Shown: piece by piece, positions 1 to 8,160 of the stretch
Layout: each line of letters opens with the position of its first letter
Numbering within the stretch: position 1 is the first letter of the stretch
From: CAMCXE01 sp036520615
GTDB taxonomy: Bacteria; Pseudomonadota; Gammaproteobacteria; Pseudomonadales; Cellvibrionaceae
Length of the DNA stretch: 64,000 bases
Assembly (NCBI GenBank): GCA_036520615.1
Contig: DATDJI010000085.1
Location: 46,440 to 110,439, forward strand
Reading direction: 5' to 3'
Made by a program: the position numbers and the translations under genes
The notes under the pieces: generated by a model
Told to the model about the DNA's origin: nothing
Databases searched by the model: none
The model's input: the letters and a program-made list of their open reading frames with translations, nothing else

Positions 1-1
1 G

Positions 2-1324
2 GTATTTTGCTGGCGCACCTCAGCGGAAATAACGCAAATTAAAATTCCCGCTCACATGACGGAACAATATGGAATTATCCGCATTGCCGCAGGGGCATAC
101 CACAGCCTAGCATTGCGGGCTGACGGTAAAGTGTTTGCATGGGGTGATAATAAAAACGGCCAAACTGACATTCCAGCTATTAATAAAAAAGTTGTGGATG
201 TTGCAGCGACGGATGAAACCAGTATCGCTCTTTTGGAAGATGGCAATTTAGTGGTTTGGGGTAAACCTTTAAAAGAGCAACAGCTACCGCAAGATGTTAT
301 TGAACTAGATGCAAAATACAGTCAGCTAATAGTAAAAAAACGCAATGGTAAAATACAGGTATTGCAAGCAGAAATTCCTATTAACTACGCTTATTTATAC
401 AACGCCAAAAGCATTTCTGGTGAATTGATTTTAGATAACGATGGCAACGTACATCCACTATTGGCAACCACACCTGAAATACCAGAAGCTGCGCGCACGG
501 GTATTGAGCAAATTCAAGGTCGCGATGTAGAGCTCGGAAAATACTATGATCTCGTAGGTTCTGGCCCTGTAATCAGATTTAGCTCACCCGCTCAACCGTC
601 CCTCCCACCAACAGGCTACGAAAACTACAGTAGTCCTTATGCAACTTTACTTAAGCCAATAAATTTAACCGTATCTAAATCAGGCCACTTGACGCTATGG
701 GGTTCAACCGATTTATCACCTCCGACCGACCTGGGCCGGGTTACGCGTGCGCAATGTGCTATGACACACTGTGCCGCCATTAAAACCAACGGACAAGTTG
801 TTGCCTGGGGGGGAAATTATAACGGCCAAACCAATGTGCCTACCTCACTGACCACAGCGCTGGATATTTCAGTGGGTGATTCATTTACTCTCGCTGTAGA
901 CAGCGAACACAAAGTGATTGGCTGGGGTGGGAACGCGTACACAGAACTCAATGTGCCCAGGTTTTCTCGACCAATTAAACAAATTGAAGCTTCACAATTC
1001 ACCTCTATGGCATTAGATGATTTGGGAAACGTTTACTCCTGGGGAGGTTATTCAAGCGCGGTTATATCGCAAGACCCAATAAATGGCGAGGCAGGGCCAA
1101 TTGACTCCCTGCAGCAATATGGCGCTCTAAGCCCAAATGGTCAGGTGTTTTTACCTAACACTTACTCCCAGGTATTAAGAACTCTAGAATATGAATTACC
1201 TATCGTTTCAATTGCCACAGGTGGAAACTTAATTTCTGTAGTAGATATTGCCGGAAGAGTTGATATTCGAGGTGGAATACGTATCCCAGCAGATTTAACA
1301 GAACTGCTGGAAACTACGTACTAA
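2..1324 (+). CDS. RCC1-repeat (beta-propeller) protein, 5' end outside window
   Basis: The protein is built from RCC1-type repeats of about 50 residues: a V.IAAG.YHSLALR.DGKV.AWG strand pattern followed by N.NGQT.IP. It is best seen at the N-terminus and around residues 230-310, and such repeats form seven-bladed propellers that serve as binding platforms. An ATG at 56 would give 422 residues. However, the frame is open to the window edge, and the upstream codons (..TQIKIPAH..) already look like the end of a preceding repeat. The gene therefore very likely starts upstream, and the entry is a 3' partial. It ends TAA at 1322-1324 and converges with the DUF1232 gene. The binding partner is unknown. 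The middle blades (about residues 90-220) are degenerate. Confidence 0.75.
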   Translation, partial: VFCWRTSAEITQIKIPAHMTEQYGIIRIAAGAYHSLALRADGKVFAWGDNKNGQTDIPAINKKVVDVAATDETSIALLEDGNLVVWGKPLKEQQLPQDVIELDAKYSQLIVKKRNGKIQVLQAEIPINYAYLYNAKSISGELILDNDGNVHPLLATTPEIPEAARTGIEQIQGRDVELGKYYDLVGSGPVIRFSSPAQPSLPPTGYENYSSPYATLLKPINLTVSKSGHLTLWGSTDLSPPTDLGRVTRAQCAMTHCAAIKTNGQVVAWGGNYNGQTNVPTSLTTALDISVGDSFTLAVDSEHKVIGWGGNAYTELNVPRFSRPIKQIEASQFTSMALDDLGNVYSWGGYSSAVISQDPINGEAGPIDSLQQYGALSPNGQVFLPNTYSQVLRTLEYELPIVSIATGGNLISVVDIAGRVDIRGGIRIPADLTELLETTY

Positions 1325-1354
1325 TAACTGGAAAAAACCGGGCAGGACGATTTT

Positions 1355-1696
1355 TTACTTCGCAAACCACTGTTTTACAGTTTCCTTTGCTTTAGCTACA
1401 TGCTCATCTTTTATATAGGCGGCTGTTGTAGCGGCAGCCGCCACCAAAACACCTAAGTCATCGGAAAACCCCAAAATAGGCATAACATCCGGGATCGCAT
1501 CCACCGGACAAATAAAATAGCCTAACGCACTAAAAATGGCGGCCTTTGCCCATTTTGGTGTGTCCTCATCGCGGGCGGAATAATACATTTTCAGCCCGGA
1601 TTCAATCGCCGCTTCACCTGCCTGTTTGGCGTATTTTTTAGTTTTATCCCAAAAGTTTTCTTCTGAATACTGCGCGCTAAATTCGTTTTCTGACAT
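1355..1696 (-). CDS. YkvA family / DUF1232 protein
   Basis: This is a 113-residue protein with the DUF1232 (YkvA) signature in its second half: an ALGYFICPVDAIPD.. core followed by GFSDDLGVL (about residues 55-85). The family is a short conserved segment of unknown function, often with one hydrophobic helix, which is present here as SALGYFICPVDAIPDVMPI. The N-terminal 45 residues are charged and helical. The ATG at 1694-1696 follows a plausible purine-rich stretch. The gene stands alone and converges with the RCC1 gene 30 bp away. Family assignment is firm, function unknown. Confidence 0.85.
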   Translation of the reverse strand: MSENEFSAQYSEENFWDKTKKYAKQAGEAAIESGLKMYYSARDEDTPKWAKAAIFSALGYFICPVDAIPDVMPILGFSDDLGVLVAAAATTAAYIKDEHVAKAKETVKQWFAK

Positions 1697-2031
1697 GGTT
1701 TGTATCCTGGAATGTAGGGCGGTTGAAATCCGCGTGGGGAATTTACATTTGAGATGGGATTAATAGTGGGGGCTATGGAGCTGTACTGCAAGGTTTGGAG
1801 TTAATTTGCCGGCAACTTGGATTTTGAGCGAAGCGACAATCCATTAATTGGGGACCGGATCAGTAAGTCTTAATGATAATTTTCTGCTGTGAGGCAGATG
1901 GGCATTGTGAAAATTCATTTACCTAATTTTAAACTTAATTCTAAACAAAGAAAGTAACCAAAAGCCCGCTCATGCGCTGCAAAATTACACCCTGCTTTTG
2001 TTTCTGCTGCGTAAATCTTCCGGCCAACTCT

Positions 2032-2155
2032 GTAGCCTTGATGAAGCGCAGCCTAATCCAGAGCGAATAAAAACTGTAGCGTGAAAGAGTTGAGAAGTTT
2101 ATTTTCGGGCCGGCATATGCAAAACCTGGATTACACTAGGCTTCATGCAGGCTAC
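2032..2155. repeat. Inverted pair of about 30-bp REP-like sequences
   Basis: The left arm (2032-2061, GTAGCCTTGATGAAGCGCAG..) and the right arm (2125-2155) are imperfect reverse complements that read GTAGCC..GATGAAGC....TAATCCAG outward. They flank about 63 bp. They belong to the same loose family as the palindromic GTAGCCCGGATGCAGCGCAG..AATCCGGG elements elsewhere in the window. Confidence 0.6.
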
Positions 2156-2211
2156 TGCCCGATTTATTTGGAGTTGCTCAAGAGGTATTTGAGTTTCAAT
2201 ATCTTCTTAAT

Positions 2212-2275
2212 GCCAAGCCAAGCCAAGCCAAGCCAAGCCAAGCCAAGCCAAGCCAAGCCAATGCAATGCAATGCA
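2212..2275. repeat. Pentanucleotide microsatellite (AGCCA)n then (ATGCA)n
   Basis: Nine perfect AGCCA units, preceded by a partial GCCA, run to 2260. Three ATGCA units follow (2261-2275). The tract lies about 75 bp upstream of the DUF1244 start codon. Its unit is not a multiple of three, so copy-number change would shift any frame crossing it. No supported gene crosses it. Confidence 0.9.
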
Positions 2276-2352
2276 ATTTGTAGCTGATTTCGGGATAGTA
2301 CTTGTCACAGCGAGCATATCGCCCTTCAATAGCAGTTTTCGCGGAGCAATTT

Positions 2353-2658
2353 ATGTCAGAACAAGAATGGCAAGCAGCGGCGTTTCGCCGTTTAGTGGCT
2401 CACTTGCAAGAGCGTCCAGAAGTACAAAATATCGACCTTATGAACTTAGCCGGATTTTGCCGCAATTGTTTATCTAAGTGGTATCAAGAGGCTGCGGTAG
2501 AGTCAGGGGCGCAAGTGAGCCAGGACCAAGCGCGTGCATTGGTTTACGGTATGCCATACAGCGAATACAAATCCCGTTACCAAACCCCAGCAACTCCAGA
2601 GCAGCAAAAAGCTTTTGATCAAAGCCAGGCGCCGAGCCAGGCAAGCCAGCAGCAATAA
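2353..2658 (+). CDS. DUF1244 family protein
   Basis: This 101-residue protein matches the DUF1244 family: ..AAFRRLVAHLQERPEVQNIDLMNLAGFCRNCLSKWY.. with the characteristic LAGFCRNCL segment and a Y.MPY.EYK motif. The family is small, helical and of unknown function, and common in Proteobacteria. I chose the ATG at 2353 because CGGAG lies 9 bp upstream and family members start just before this region. The longer frame from 2302 lacks similarity. The Gln/Ser/Ala-rich C-terminal 25 residues are low complexity. The gene ends 9 bp before the MOSC gene, so the two are probably co-transcribed. Confidence 0.88.
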   Translation: MSEQEWQAAAFRRLVAHLQERPEVQNIDLMNLAGFCRNCLSKWYQEAAVESGAQVSQDQARALVYGMPYSEYKSRYQTPATPEQQKAFDQSQAPSQASQQQ

Positions 2659-2667
2659 GGCGGCGCT

Positions 2668-3504
2668 GTGCAGATTTGTAGCCTCAACCTTTATCCCGTC
2701 AAAGCCCTGGCAGGCATAAATCTCACTCGCGCCCAGCTTACCTCTCAAGGCCTCGCGCTGCCGCTAAGAGAAGGGCTTGTGCATGATCGGCAATGGATGC
2801 TCATCAATGCCCAACAACAAATGGTGACTCAGCGCCAGTTGCCTGAACTTGCCTGCGTGCAGCCGCAGTTTTTGCATGGCGAACTTTATTTAACGGCGCC
2901 AGGTATCGAGCCTATCGCCATCACAGCCGCTCCGGCGGACGGGCCTCGGCTTAACAGCCAGGTATGGAAAACACCATTACATGTGCAAACCTGCTCCGAT
3001 GCGGTGACGCAGTGGTTAGCGCAAGTATTGCCTGATGCGGGCCTAAGGCTTGTAAGCCTTGCCGGTCCCAGGCCCATGCTTACCGAGCGTTTCGGAGGAC
3101 AAAGCGCCACGCATTTTGCCGATGCGGCGCCTTTTTTAGTGGCGAACACTGCGTCTCTCGCAGCGTTAAATCAGGCGTTGCAGCAGGAGGGAGATAGCTC
3201 GGTGGATGAGCGGCGCTTTCGCGCCAATATTTGGTTCAATGGCCTGGAGGCCTTTAACGAGCACAAAATTGCCGCATTAAATTTGGCTCAGGGTGTAATT
3301 CGTTTAGTGGATCACTGCCAGCGCTGCAGCGTCATTACCGTGGACCCGGATCGCGGCGTGTTCTGCGCCAATGCCAAACCGTTTAAGACCCTCGCGCGCC
3401 TAAACGCCATGCCCAACCAGCCTAAGGCTCCGGCCTTTGGCGTCAACGCGGTTTTTGAACAATCGGATACACCTTGGCTTGCCATAGGGGACATGTGGTT
3501 TTAA
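2668..3504 (+). CDS. MOSC domain protein (YcbX/mARC-like molybdenum enzyme)
   Basis: The N-terminus is an MOSC_N beta-barrel (LNLYPVKALAGI, then GL.HDRQWMLIN). It is followed by an MOSC domain with the DHCQRCSVITVDPDRG segment, C217-x-x-C220. In YcbX and mARC the corresponding cysteine ligates the molybdenum cofactor, and these enzymes reduce N-hydroxylated compounds. At 278 residues the protein is shorter than E. coli YcbX (about 370), mainly because it lacks the C-terminal 2Fe-2S ferredoxin domain. An external electron donor is therefore likely. The GTG start follows the upstream stop by 9 bp with AAGGCGG as ribosome binding site. Substrate unknown. Confidence 0.85.
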   Translation: MQICSLNLYPVKALAGINLTRAQLTSQGLALPLREGLVHDRQWMLINAQQQMVTQRQLPELACVQPQFLHGELYLTAPGIEPIAITAAPADGPRLNSQVWKTPLHVQTCSDAVTQWLAQVLPDAGLRLVSLAGPRPMLTERFGGQSATHFADAAPFLVANTASLAALNQALQQEGDSSVDERRFRANIWFNGLEAFNEHKIAALNLAQGVIRLVDHCQRCSVITVDPDRGVFCANAKPFKTLARLNAMPNQPKAPAFGVNAVFEQSDTPWLAIGDMWF

Positions 3505-3746
3505 AAAATTGAGTAATTAAATAAACACAAAAAGAGCGTCATATGAATGTCTTACTAAAGTTACAGTTGCTGTATTAATTTATTTTTCTGCCGAAGGTGG
3601 GCTGACTTTTTTCCATTATTATTATCGGGGCCTGCAAGGCAAAATGCAGGGGCTATTTAACGTAGGCGATACTCGTGCGCACTCGGTGAAGTTGCCATTG
3701 TAGAGAGCGTGTACTTTTAACTAACCTAAAAAGAGGAAGCTAAAAT

Positions 3747-4103
3747 ATGTTGACGCGCGAATTTGCCAGTGAATTTGCTAAAGACTGGGTTGATGCCTGG
3801 AATGCGCGGGATTTAGACAGAGTACTTACGCATTATCACAATGATTTTGTAATGTCCTCACCTAAAATAGCTAGCATCGCAAGTGAGCCTTCAGGCGTTT
3901 TGCGGGGCAAAAATAAAGTGGCCGCTTATTGGGCTCAAGCACTAGCTATTATTCCGGTATTAAATTTCCAGCTTATTGATGTTTTTGTGGGGGCCGACAG
4001 CCTTATTTTGCATTACCGCAGTCATAGCGGCGCAGCCACTGAAGTATTTTTCTTTGATGAAGACGGATTGGTAGTAAAAGCGGCAGCAAATTGTGCACAG
4101 TAA
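3747..4103 (+). CDS. SnoaL-like / NTF2-like protein
   Basis: This 118-residue protein has the NTF2-like cone fold pattern: helix W.DAWNARDLDRVLTHYHNDFVMSSP near residues 14-38, then G...V..YW..AL (about 55-66) and a series of strands ending in a hydrophobic beta-strand pair. Members range from polyketide cyclases to detoxifying isomerases or purely binding proteins. No catalytic set can be assigned here. AGAGGAAG precedes the ATG at a good distance. The gene stands alone between the MOSC and MFS genes. Confidence 0.75.
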   Translation: MLTREFASEFAKDWVDAWNARDLDRVLTHYHNDFVMSSPKIASIASEPSGVLRGKNKVAAYWAQALAIIPVLNFQLIDVFVGADSLILHYRSHSGAATEVFFFDEDGLVVKAAANCAQ

Positions 4104-4171
4104 CCCGCGTGCCTTTAAATTATTTTTCATTTGCGAGCTACTGCCGAGCCTTCATTTAAATCCCCAGCCAA

Positions 4172-5494
4172 GTGTGTCACCTTAGCGTGGCTTTAACTTC
4201 AGATAAGGCTTTAGCGGGTAACCCCAAACGCTACATTATTTTTACCGTTTTTTACAACGCGCGAGCTTATTACCCCGTACTGGCAGTTTTATTTTTAGAC
4301 TTAGGCCTAAGCCTTGAGCAATTTGTACTGCTGAATTTAGTTTGGGCGCTGACGATATTTTTCTGTGAAGTGCCCTCGGGCGCCCTGGCCGATACCTGGG
4401 GGCGGCGCAATTTATTAATTGTCGCCGCCGTGTTAATGATTATTGAAATGCTGTGTTTATTAATTGCACCGGTGCAGGGTGGTAATGTTTTATTGGCTGT
4501 ATGTATTGCTAATCGCCTGTGTTCGGGCCTATCAGAAGCCTGCGCCAGCGGCGCCGATGAAGCCCTCGCCTATGATTCTCTACCCGAAGAAAATCGTGCA
4601 AAAGCCTGGGACAGTGTATTAGCAAGTGCCATGCGATGGCGTTCGGCAGGGTTTGTAATTGCCATGTTATTAGGTGGATTTTTATATGACCCTAATCAGC
4701 TGAATAAATTAATTCCCGCCGATTTAGCGCTGAGCGCGGAGACGGCACATCGTTTACCGATTTTTCTTGTATTGTGCCAAGGTTTTATTTGTTTATGGGC
4801 AAGCCTTGCCATGCGCGAACCGGCACGGAAAGCACCTAAAGTAAGCTTGGCAAGTCTCGTCCGGATAACTCTTGCTAGCGTCTATTGGTTATGGCGGCAA
4901 AAGTTATTGCGGGTTTTAGTGGTAATTGGCTTGTTGCTAGATGCGGTAGTACGCAACTTTGCCACGCTTAATAGTAGCTATTACCGTTTAATTAAATTGC
5001 CGGAATGGAGTTTTGGTGTGATTGGCGCAGGCCTAGGCTTATTAGGCATAGCCGTGCCGACACTGGCTAAATATATGAACACGCGCTTTAGCCCATTGGT
5101 AAATATTAATTTAATTGCACTGGGAATACTGCTTATGCTTGCAGCGCTTATTCCCGCTTGGCCTGCATGGGGCTTAATTCCCGCGAGCTTATTAATGCTC
5201 AGTATGGGATTTTTAAGTTTTACTCTGAGCAAAGCTATTCACCAAACAGTAAGTGCAGCTAACCGCGCTACAGTCTTATCGGTAAAAGGCCTGCTGTTTA
5301 ATTTGGGTTATGGAGTGATGAGTTTAGGCTTTTCGCTTTTATTGGCAAAAACCGGCACTACCACGAGCATTAATAATTTGAGCCAAGCACTGTTATGGCA
5401 GTGGCCGTTGGTGGCGATTTTAGTTGTATTGTTGATAGTTTGGGGACTGTGGTTTCTACGAAGTCAGAATCCCCATACAAGTAGTTCGGTGTGA
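4172..5494 (+). CDS. MFS transporter
   Basis: The 440-residue protein has about 12 hydrophobic helices. The loop between helices 2 and 3 reads GALADTWGRR, the motif A form of the major facilitator superfamily (G.LAD..GRR), at about residues 69-79. The substrate cannot be read from the sequence. The GTG at 4172 gives a 20-residue hydrophilic lead before helix 1 and has no strong ribosome binding site, so the start is uncertain. No ATG closer to helix 1 fits well. It is followed by the DUF938 gene 43 bp downstream. Confidence 0.82.
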   Translation: MCHLSVALTSDKALAGNPKRYIIFTVFYNARAYYPVLAVLFLDLGLSLEQFVLLNLVWALTIFFCEVPSGALADTWGRRNLLIVAAVLMIIEMLCLLIAPVQGGNVLLAVCIANRLCSGLSEACASGADEALAYDSLPEENRAKAWDSVLASAMRWRSAGFVIAMLLGGFLYDPNQLNKLIPADLALSAETAHRLPIFLVLCQGFICLWASLAMREPARKAPKVSLASLVRITLASVYWLWRQKLLRVLVVIGLLLDAVVRNFATLNSSYYRLIKLPEWSFGVIGAGLGLLGIAVPTLAKYMNTRFSPLVNINLIALGILLMLAALIPAWPAWGLIPASLLMLSMGFLSFTLSKAIHQTVSAANRATVLSVKGLLFNLGYGVMSLGFSLLLAKTGTTTSINNLSQALLWQWPLVAILVVLLIVWGLWFLRSQNPHTSSSV

Positions 5495-5537
5495 ATTTAT
5501 CCTTAGCCTAATAGACGAAAAAATTGGAGGTGCGCCA

Positions 5538-6137
5538 GTGAACATGCCTTTTTCCCAAGCCTGTGAAAACAATAAAGAGCCTATCCTTGAGGTACTGCGC
5601 GAAGCGTTTAAACATTCGAGCCAAGTGTTAGAGATAGGTGCAGGCACCGGTCAGCACTCAGTGCATTTTGCTGCGCATTTAACGCACCTGCGTTGGCAGT
5701 GCGCCGACCTTGCAGCGAATTTGCCGATAATCCGCCAATGGCACGCCACTTATCCAAGCGCTAATTTACTTGAGCCTGTGGAATTAGATATGCAGAACCC
5801 GCAATGGCCTGCAGGTTTTGATGCTGTATTTTCGGCTAATACAGCACATATTATGCCCTGGCACCTTACACAAAAAATGCTTGTGGAAGTAGCTAAACAT
5901 TTGCCCGTAGACGGTAAATTTGTTCTCTACGGCCCGTTTAACTTTGGCGGCGCTTTTACAAGCGAGAGCAATGCGCGGTTTGATATATTTTTAAAAGAGC
6001 AAGCGGCGCATATGGGGATTCGTGATTTTGAGGCACTGAATAAATTGGCAACGGCCAATGGAATGAATTTTGATAAGGATTACGAGATGCCAGCTAATAA
6101 TCGCTGTTTGGTTTGGCAAAAATCGCCAGAAAAGTAG
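5538..6137 (+). CDS. DUF938 family SAM-dependent methyltransferase-like protein
   Basis: The 199-residue protein begins PFSQACENNKEPIL, the DUF938 N-terminal signature. It carries the SAM-binding glycine loop LEIGAGTGQHSVHFA (about residues 31-45) and the family motif NTAHIMPW (about 103-110). These proteins have the class I methyltransferase fold, but their substrates are not established. GGAGG at 5526-5530 is 7 bp from the GTG at 5538, which favours GTG over the ATG two codons later. The TAG stop lies inside a dispersed palindromic repeat that starts at 6134. Confidence 0.88.
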   Translation: MNMPFSQACENNKEPILEVLREAFKHSSQVLEIGAGTGQHSVHFAAHLTHLRWQCADLAANLPIIRQWHATYPSANLLEPVELDMQNPQWPAGFDAVFSANTAHIMPWHLTQKMLVEVAKHLPVDGKFVLYGPFNFGGAFTSESNARFDIFLKEQAAHMGIRDFEALNKLATANGMNFDKDYEMPANNRCLVWQKSPEK

Positions 6138-6164
6138 CCCGGATGCAGCGCAGCGAAATCCGGG
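6134..6164. repeat. REP-like palindrome overlapping a stop codon
   Basis: GTAGCCCGGATGCAGCGCAG followed by CGAAATCCGGG forms a hairpin with arms CCCGGAT and ATCCGGG. The TAG stop of the DUF938 gene is part of it. Similar elements occur at 34947-35140, 36871-36903 and 42158-42190. Confidence 0.7.
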
Positions 6165-6299
6165 TTTATACCTTTTTCTAAAAATGAGCAGCATATAATT
6201 TGCAATTAGTGCTTTTGATAATATTTTAATCTCACCTGGTTTATACTGCGCATGCATCCATGTTACGGAATTTATCTAGGCACCGGCTCCATAAAAAAA

Positions 6300-6977
6300 C
6301 TAATCAAACTTCAAAATCTGCCGGTTATTATAAATCTGATGCAATGTTACCCGATTCGCTTGATCCTGGCTTTTGCGGATATGGTTGGTCATTTCGTCCT
6401 GCGCTGCAGTCAAATTATGCTGCAATAGAAAATTACAAATACGAAAATGTTCGTCATAGGTATCCAGAACGCTTTTTTCATTTGGAAAGCCCAGCAGGCG
6501 CACGACGCGGATATGATCGTTAATATCAGCAATAAAGCCTGCTAAAACAGAGTTGCGCGATATATCGGCCAACTGCTGATGAAAATCCTCTTCCGCTTGT
6601 TTTAATTCTGCAGTTACTTCCAAACCGTAAAAAAGTGTCGCAGGATTCCAGCTCTTGGCGAGGGTTTGTAATTCGGACCAATCGCGCAATTGGCTTATTT
6701 CTGTCAATACCAAATTCTCCAGTGCCACGCGCACATCGTAATAATGGCTTATTTGCACCATATCAATAGTGCGCACATAACAGCCCTGCTTGGCTTTTAT
6801 CGTTAATAAATGCTCGTTTTCCAGGCGTTGTAATGCGGCGCGAATAGGAGTGCGGCTTACATTAAAAAAATCCGCGAGTTGATTTTCCGTAATACGGCTG
6901 CCGGGCATTAATTGCAACGACATTATCATGTTGCGCAGGCGTTCATAAATTTCTTGCGCGTTGGGTTTTGTCTCCAT
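6300..6977 (-). CDS. GntR family transcriptional regulator, FCD subfamily
   Basis: An N-terminal winged helix (NAQEIYERLRNMIMSLQLMPGSRITENQLADFFNVSR in two halves, then TPIRAALQRLENEHLL) is followed by an all-helical FCD ligand domain. That domain holds the typical metal-site pattern D-x-x-x-H (EDFHQQL) and later histidines. FCD regulators bind small carboxylates or related metabolites and usually repress the neighbouring catabolic genes. I chose the ATG at 6975-6977 (METKPN..), because the longer frame would need a TTG start. The gene is divergent from the Tsx/ABC locus, with a GTATAC palindrome in between, so it most likely controls that locus and itself. Confidence 0.88.
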   Translation of the reverse strand: METKPNAQEIYERLRNMIMSLQLMPGSRITENQLADFFNVSRTPIRAALQRLENEHLLTIKAKQGCYVRTIDMVQISHYYDVRVALENLVLTEISQLRDWSELQTLAKSWNPATLFYGLEVTAELKQAEEDFHQQLADISRNSVLAGFIADINDHIRVVRLLGFPNEKSVLDTYDEHFRICNFLLQHNLTAAQDEMTNHIRKSQDQANRVTLHQIYNNRQILKFD

Positions 6978-7200
6978 GGCATTTGTATCGACAGAGCTGG
7001 GAAATAGCAGTGTTATGCATCGACTCAGATAAAGCAAGCGAGCGCTGCGCGCAAAAAAAGGGCGCAGAATTTTATCTGCCGCTCAAATAGATTCGTTAAG
7101 AGGCACGCTTTTGCTTTCGCAAGCGGCGTCTCACCACGCGATAAGTAATTGAATTTTAATTATTAATAGGCCGCTTTTAACATGCTGGCGCGGGCCCTGC

Positions 7201-7240
7201 ATCTTGTATACAAGTTAGTATCCATTCAGATATACAAGAT
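7201..7240. promoter_or_regulatory. Candidate GntR/FCD operator
   Basis: CTTGTATACAAG at 7203-7214 is a perfect 12-bp palindrome of the TTGTATACAA type, which fits the GntR-family consensus around GTnnAC. A second half-site, ATATACAAG, lies at about 7230-7239. Both are 20-60 bp upstream of the Tsx-like gene (ATG 7261) in the divergent interval. That is a repressor position for the FCD regulator next door. Confidence 0.6.
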
Positions 7241-7260
7241 AACTGCACGAGGCTTTCACT

Positions 7261-8097
7261 ATGCAAATACAGGCTAATCAAGGGGTTGCAGGGCATCAAC
7301 GTGTACCGGCTGCGCGGACGTGTCCACGGACTAAGACACTTTTGGCTGCAACGGCGCTTACGCTGGGGCTCGCCACAGAAAATGTTATGGCGGGTGCTGC
7401 TAAATGGAGTTCTACGAATATTCAATATTTATACGGCGATAGCTACGCGCAAATTGGTGTGGACGGCGAGGGTAATCTTGGTTCCACCGAAGTGAGTAGT
7501 TCCGTTATTACCCTTGAGCATGTAAATGGCTGGAAATATGGCGACAATTTTTTCTTTGTCGATATTACCAATAGCGACCGCGGCGATCCAAATAAACCCA
7601 CTTCTTTTTACGGCGAAATATCACCGCGTTTAAGCCTCTCTGCATTGAGCGGAATGGATATGTCGGCAGGCATTATTAAAGATGTATTGCTAACCGCCAC
7701 TGAAGAGATTGGCCAGGGCTTTCATAATAATTTGTACGGCATCGCCATTGATTTAACTATCCCGCATACGCCAGTGGCGCAAATTAATTATTACATTCGC
7801 AATGAAATAGGTGCAAATAAGGATTTGGGCAGCCAGGTAACGTTGGTGTGGTTAACGCCATTTTCTATTGGCAATGCGGATTTTTCCTTTGAAGGATTTT
7901 TAGACTATGCATTTGGCATGGATCACGCAGAGAACAATATTATTACCGCGCCTCGCCTATTAATGGATTTAGGTAAAACCTGGGGCGCACCGGGTACTTT
8001 GCAGGTGGGTTTTGAATACCAAATATGGCGTAATAAATATGGCATCAAAGATATTGACGAGGATGTGGCGCAGGCCATGGTGAAGTGGATTTTTTAA
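7261..8097 (+). CDS. Tsx-like / DUF5020 outer-membrane channel
   Basis: The 278-residue precursor has an N-terminal export signal (about residues 20-42, LLAATALTLGLATENVMA). The mature part begins KWSSTNIQYLYGDSY, typical of the nucleoside-specific channel-forming (Tsx) family. It consists of amphipathic beta strands and ends in the terminal phenylalanine VKWIF needed for barrel insertion. Tsx admits nucleosides. Here it heads a locus with a BMP-type importer, so it is the likely outer-membrane entry for that importer's substrate. The lead before the hydrophobic core is long, but GAGG stands before ATG 7261. A later start is possible. Confidence 0.8.
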   Translation: MQIQANQGVAGHQRVPAARTCPRTKTLLAATALTLGLATENVMAGAAKWSSTNIQYLYGDSYAQIGVDGEGNLGSTEVSSSVITLEHVNGWKYGDNFFFVDITNSDRGDPNKPTSFYGEISPRLSLSALSGMDMSAGIIKDVLLTATEEIGQGFHNNLYGIAIDLTIPHTPVAQINYYIRNEIGANKDLGSQVTLVWLTPFSIGNADFSFEGFLDYAFGMDHAENNIITAPRLLMDLGKTWGAPGTLQVGFEYQIWRNKYGIKDIDEDVAQAMVKWIF

Positions 8098-8160
8098 CAT
8101 AATTAAATTTAATCACCATCTGGCCGTTAAATGGTACGGATGGGCTTTGGGGATGCCGCT

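Larger units (their letters stand above)
1697..2352. other. Gene-poor, repeat-bearing intergenic stretch
   Basis: About 650 bp without a convincing gene. It contains a divergent pair of REP-like sequences (2032-2155), a pentanucleotide microsatellite (2212-2275) and AT-rich sequence. The 68-codon frame at 2081-2287 is only the translated microsatellite. The promoter of the downstream DUF1244 gene presumably lies in the last 100 bp, but no clear -35/-10 pair was seen. Confidence 0.5.

Noticed and set aside
2081..2287. 68-codon frame with AKPSQ repeats
   Set aside because: It is the translation of the AGCCA microsatellite with no ribosome binding site or similarity.
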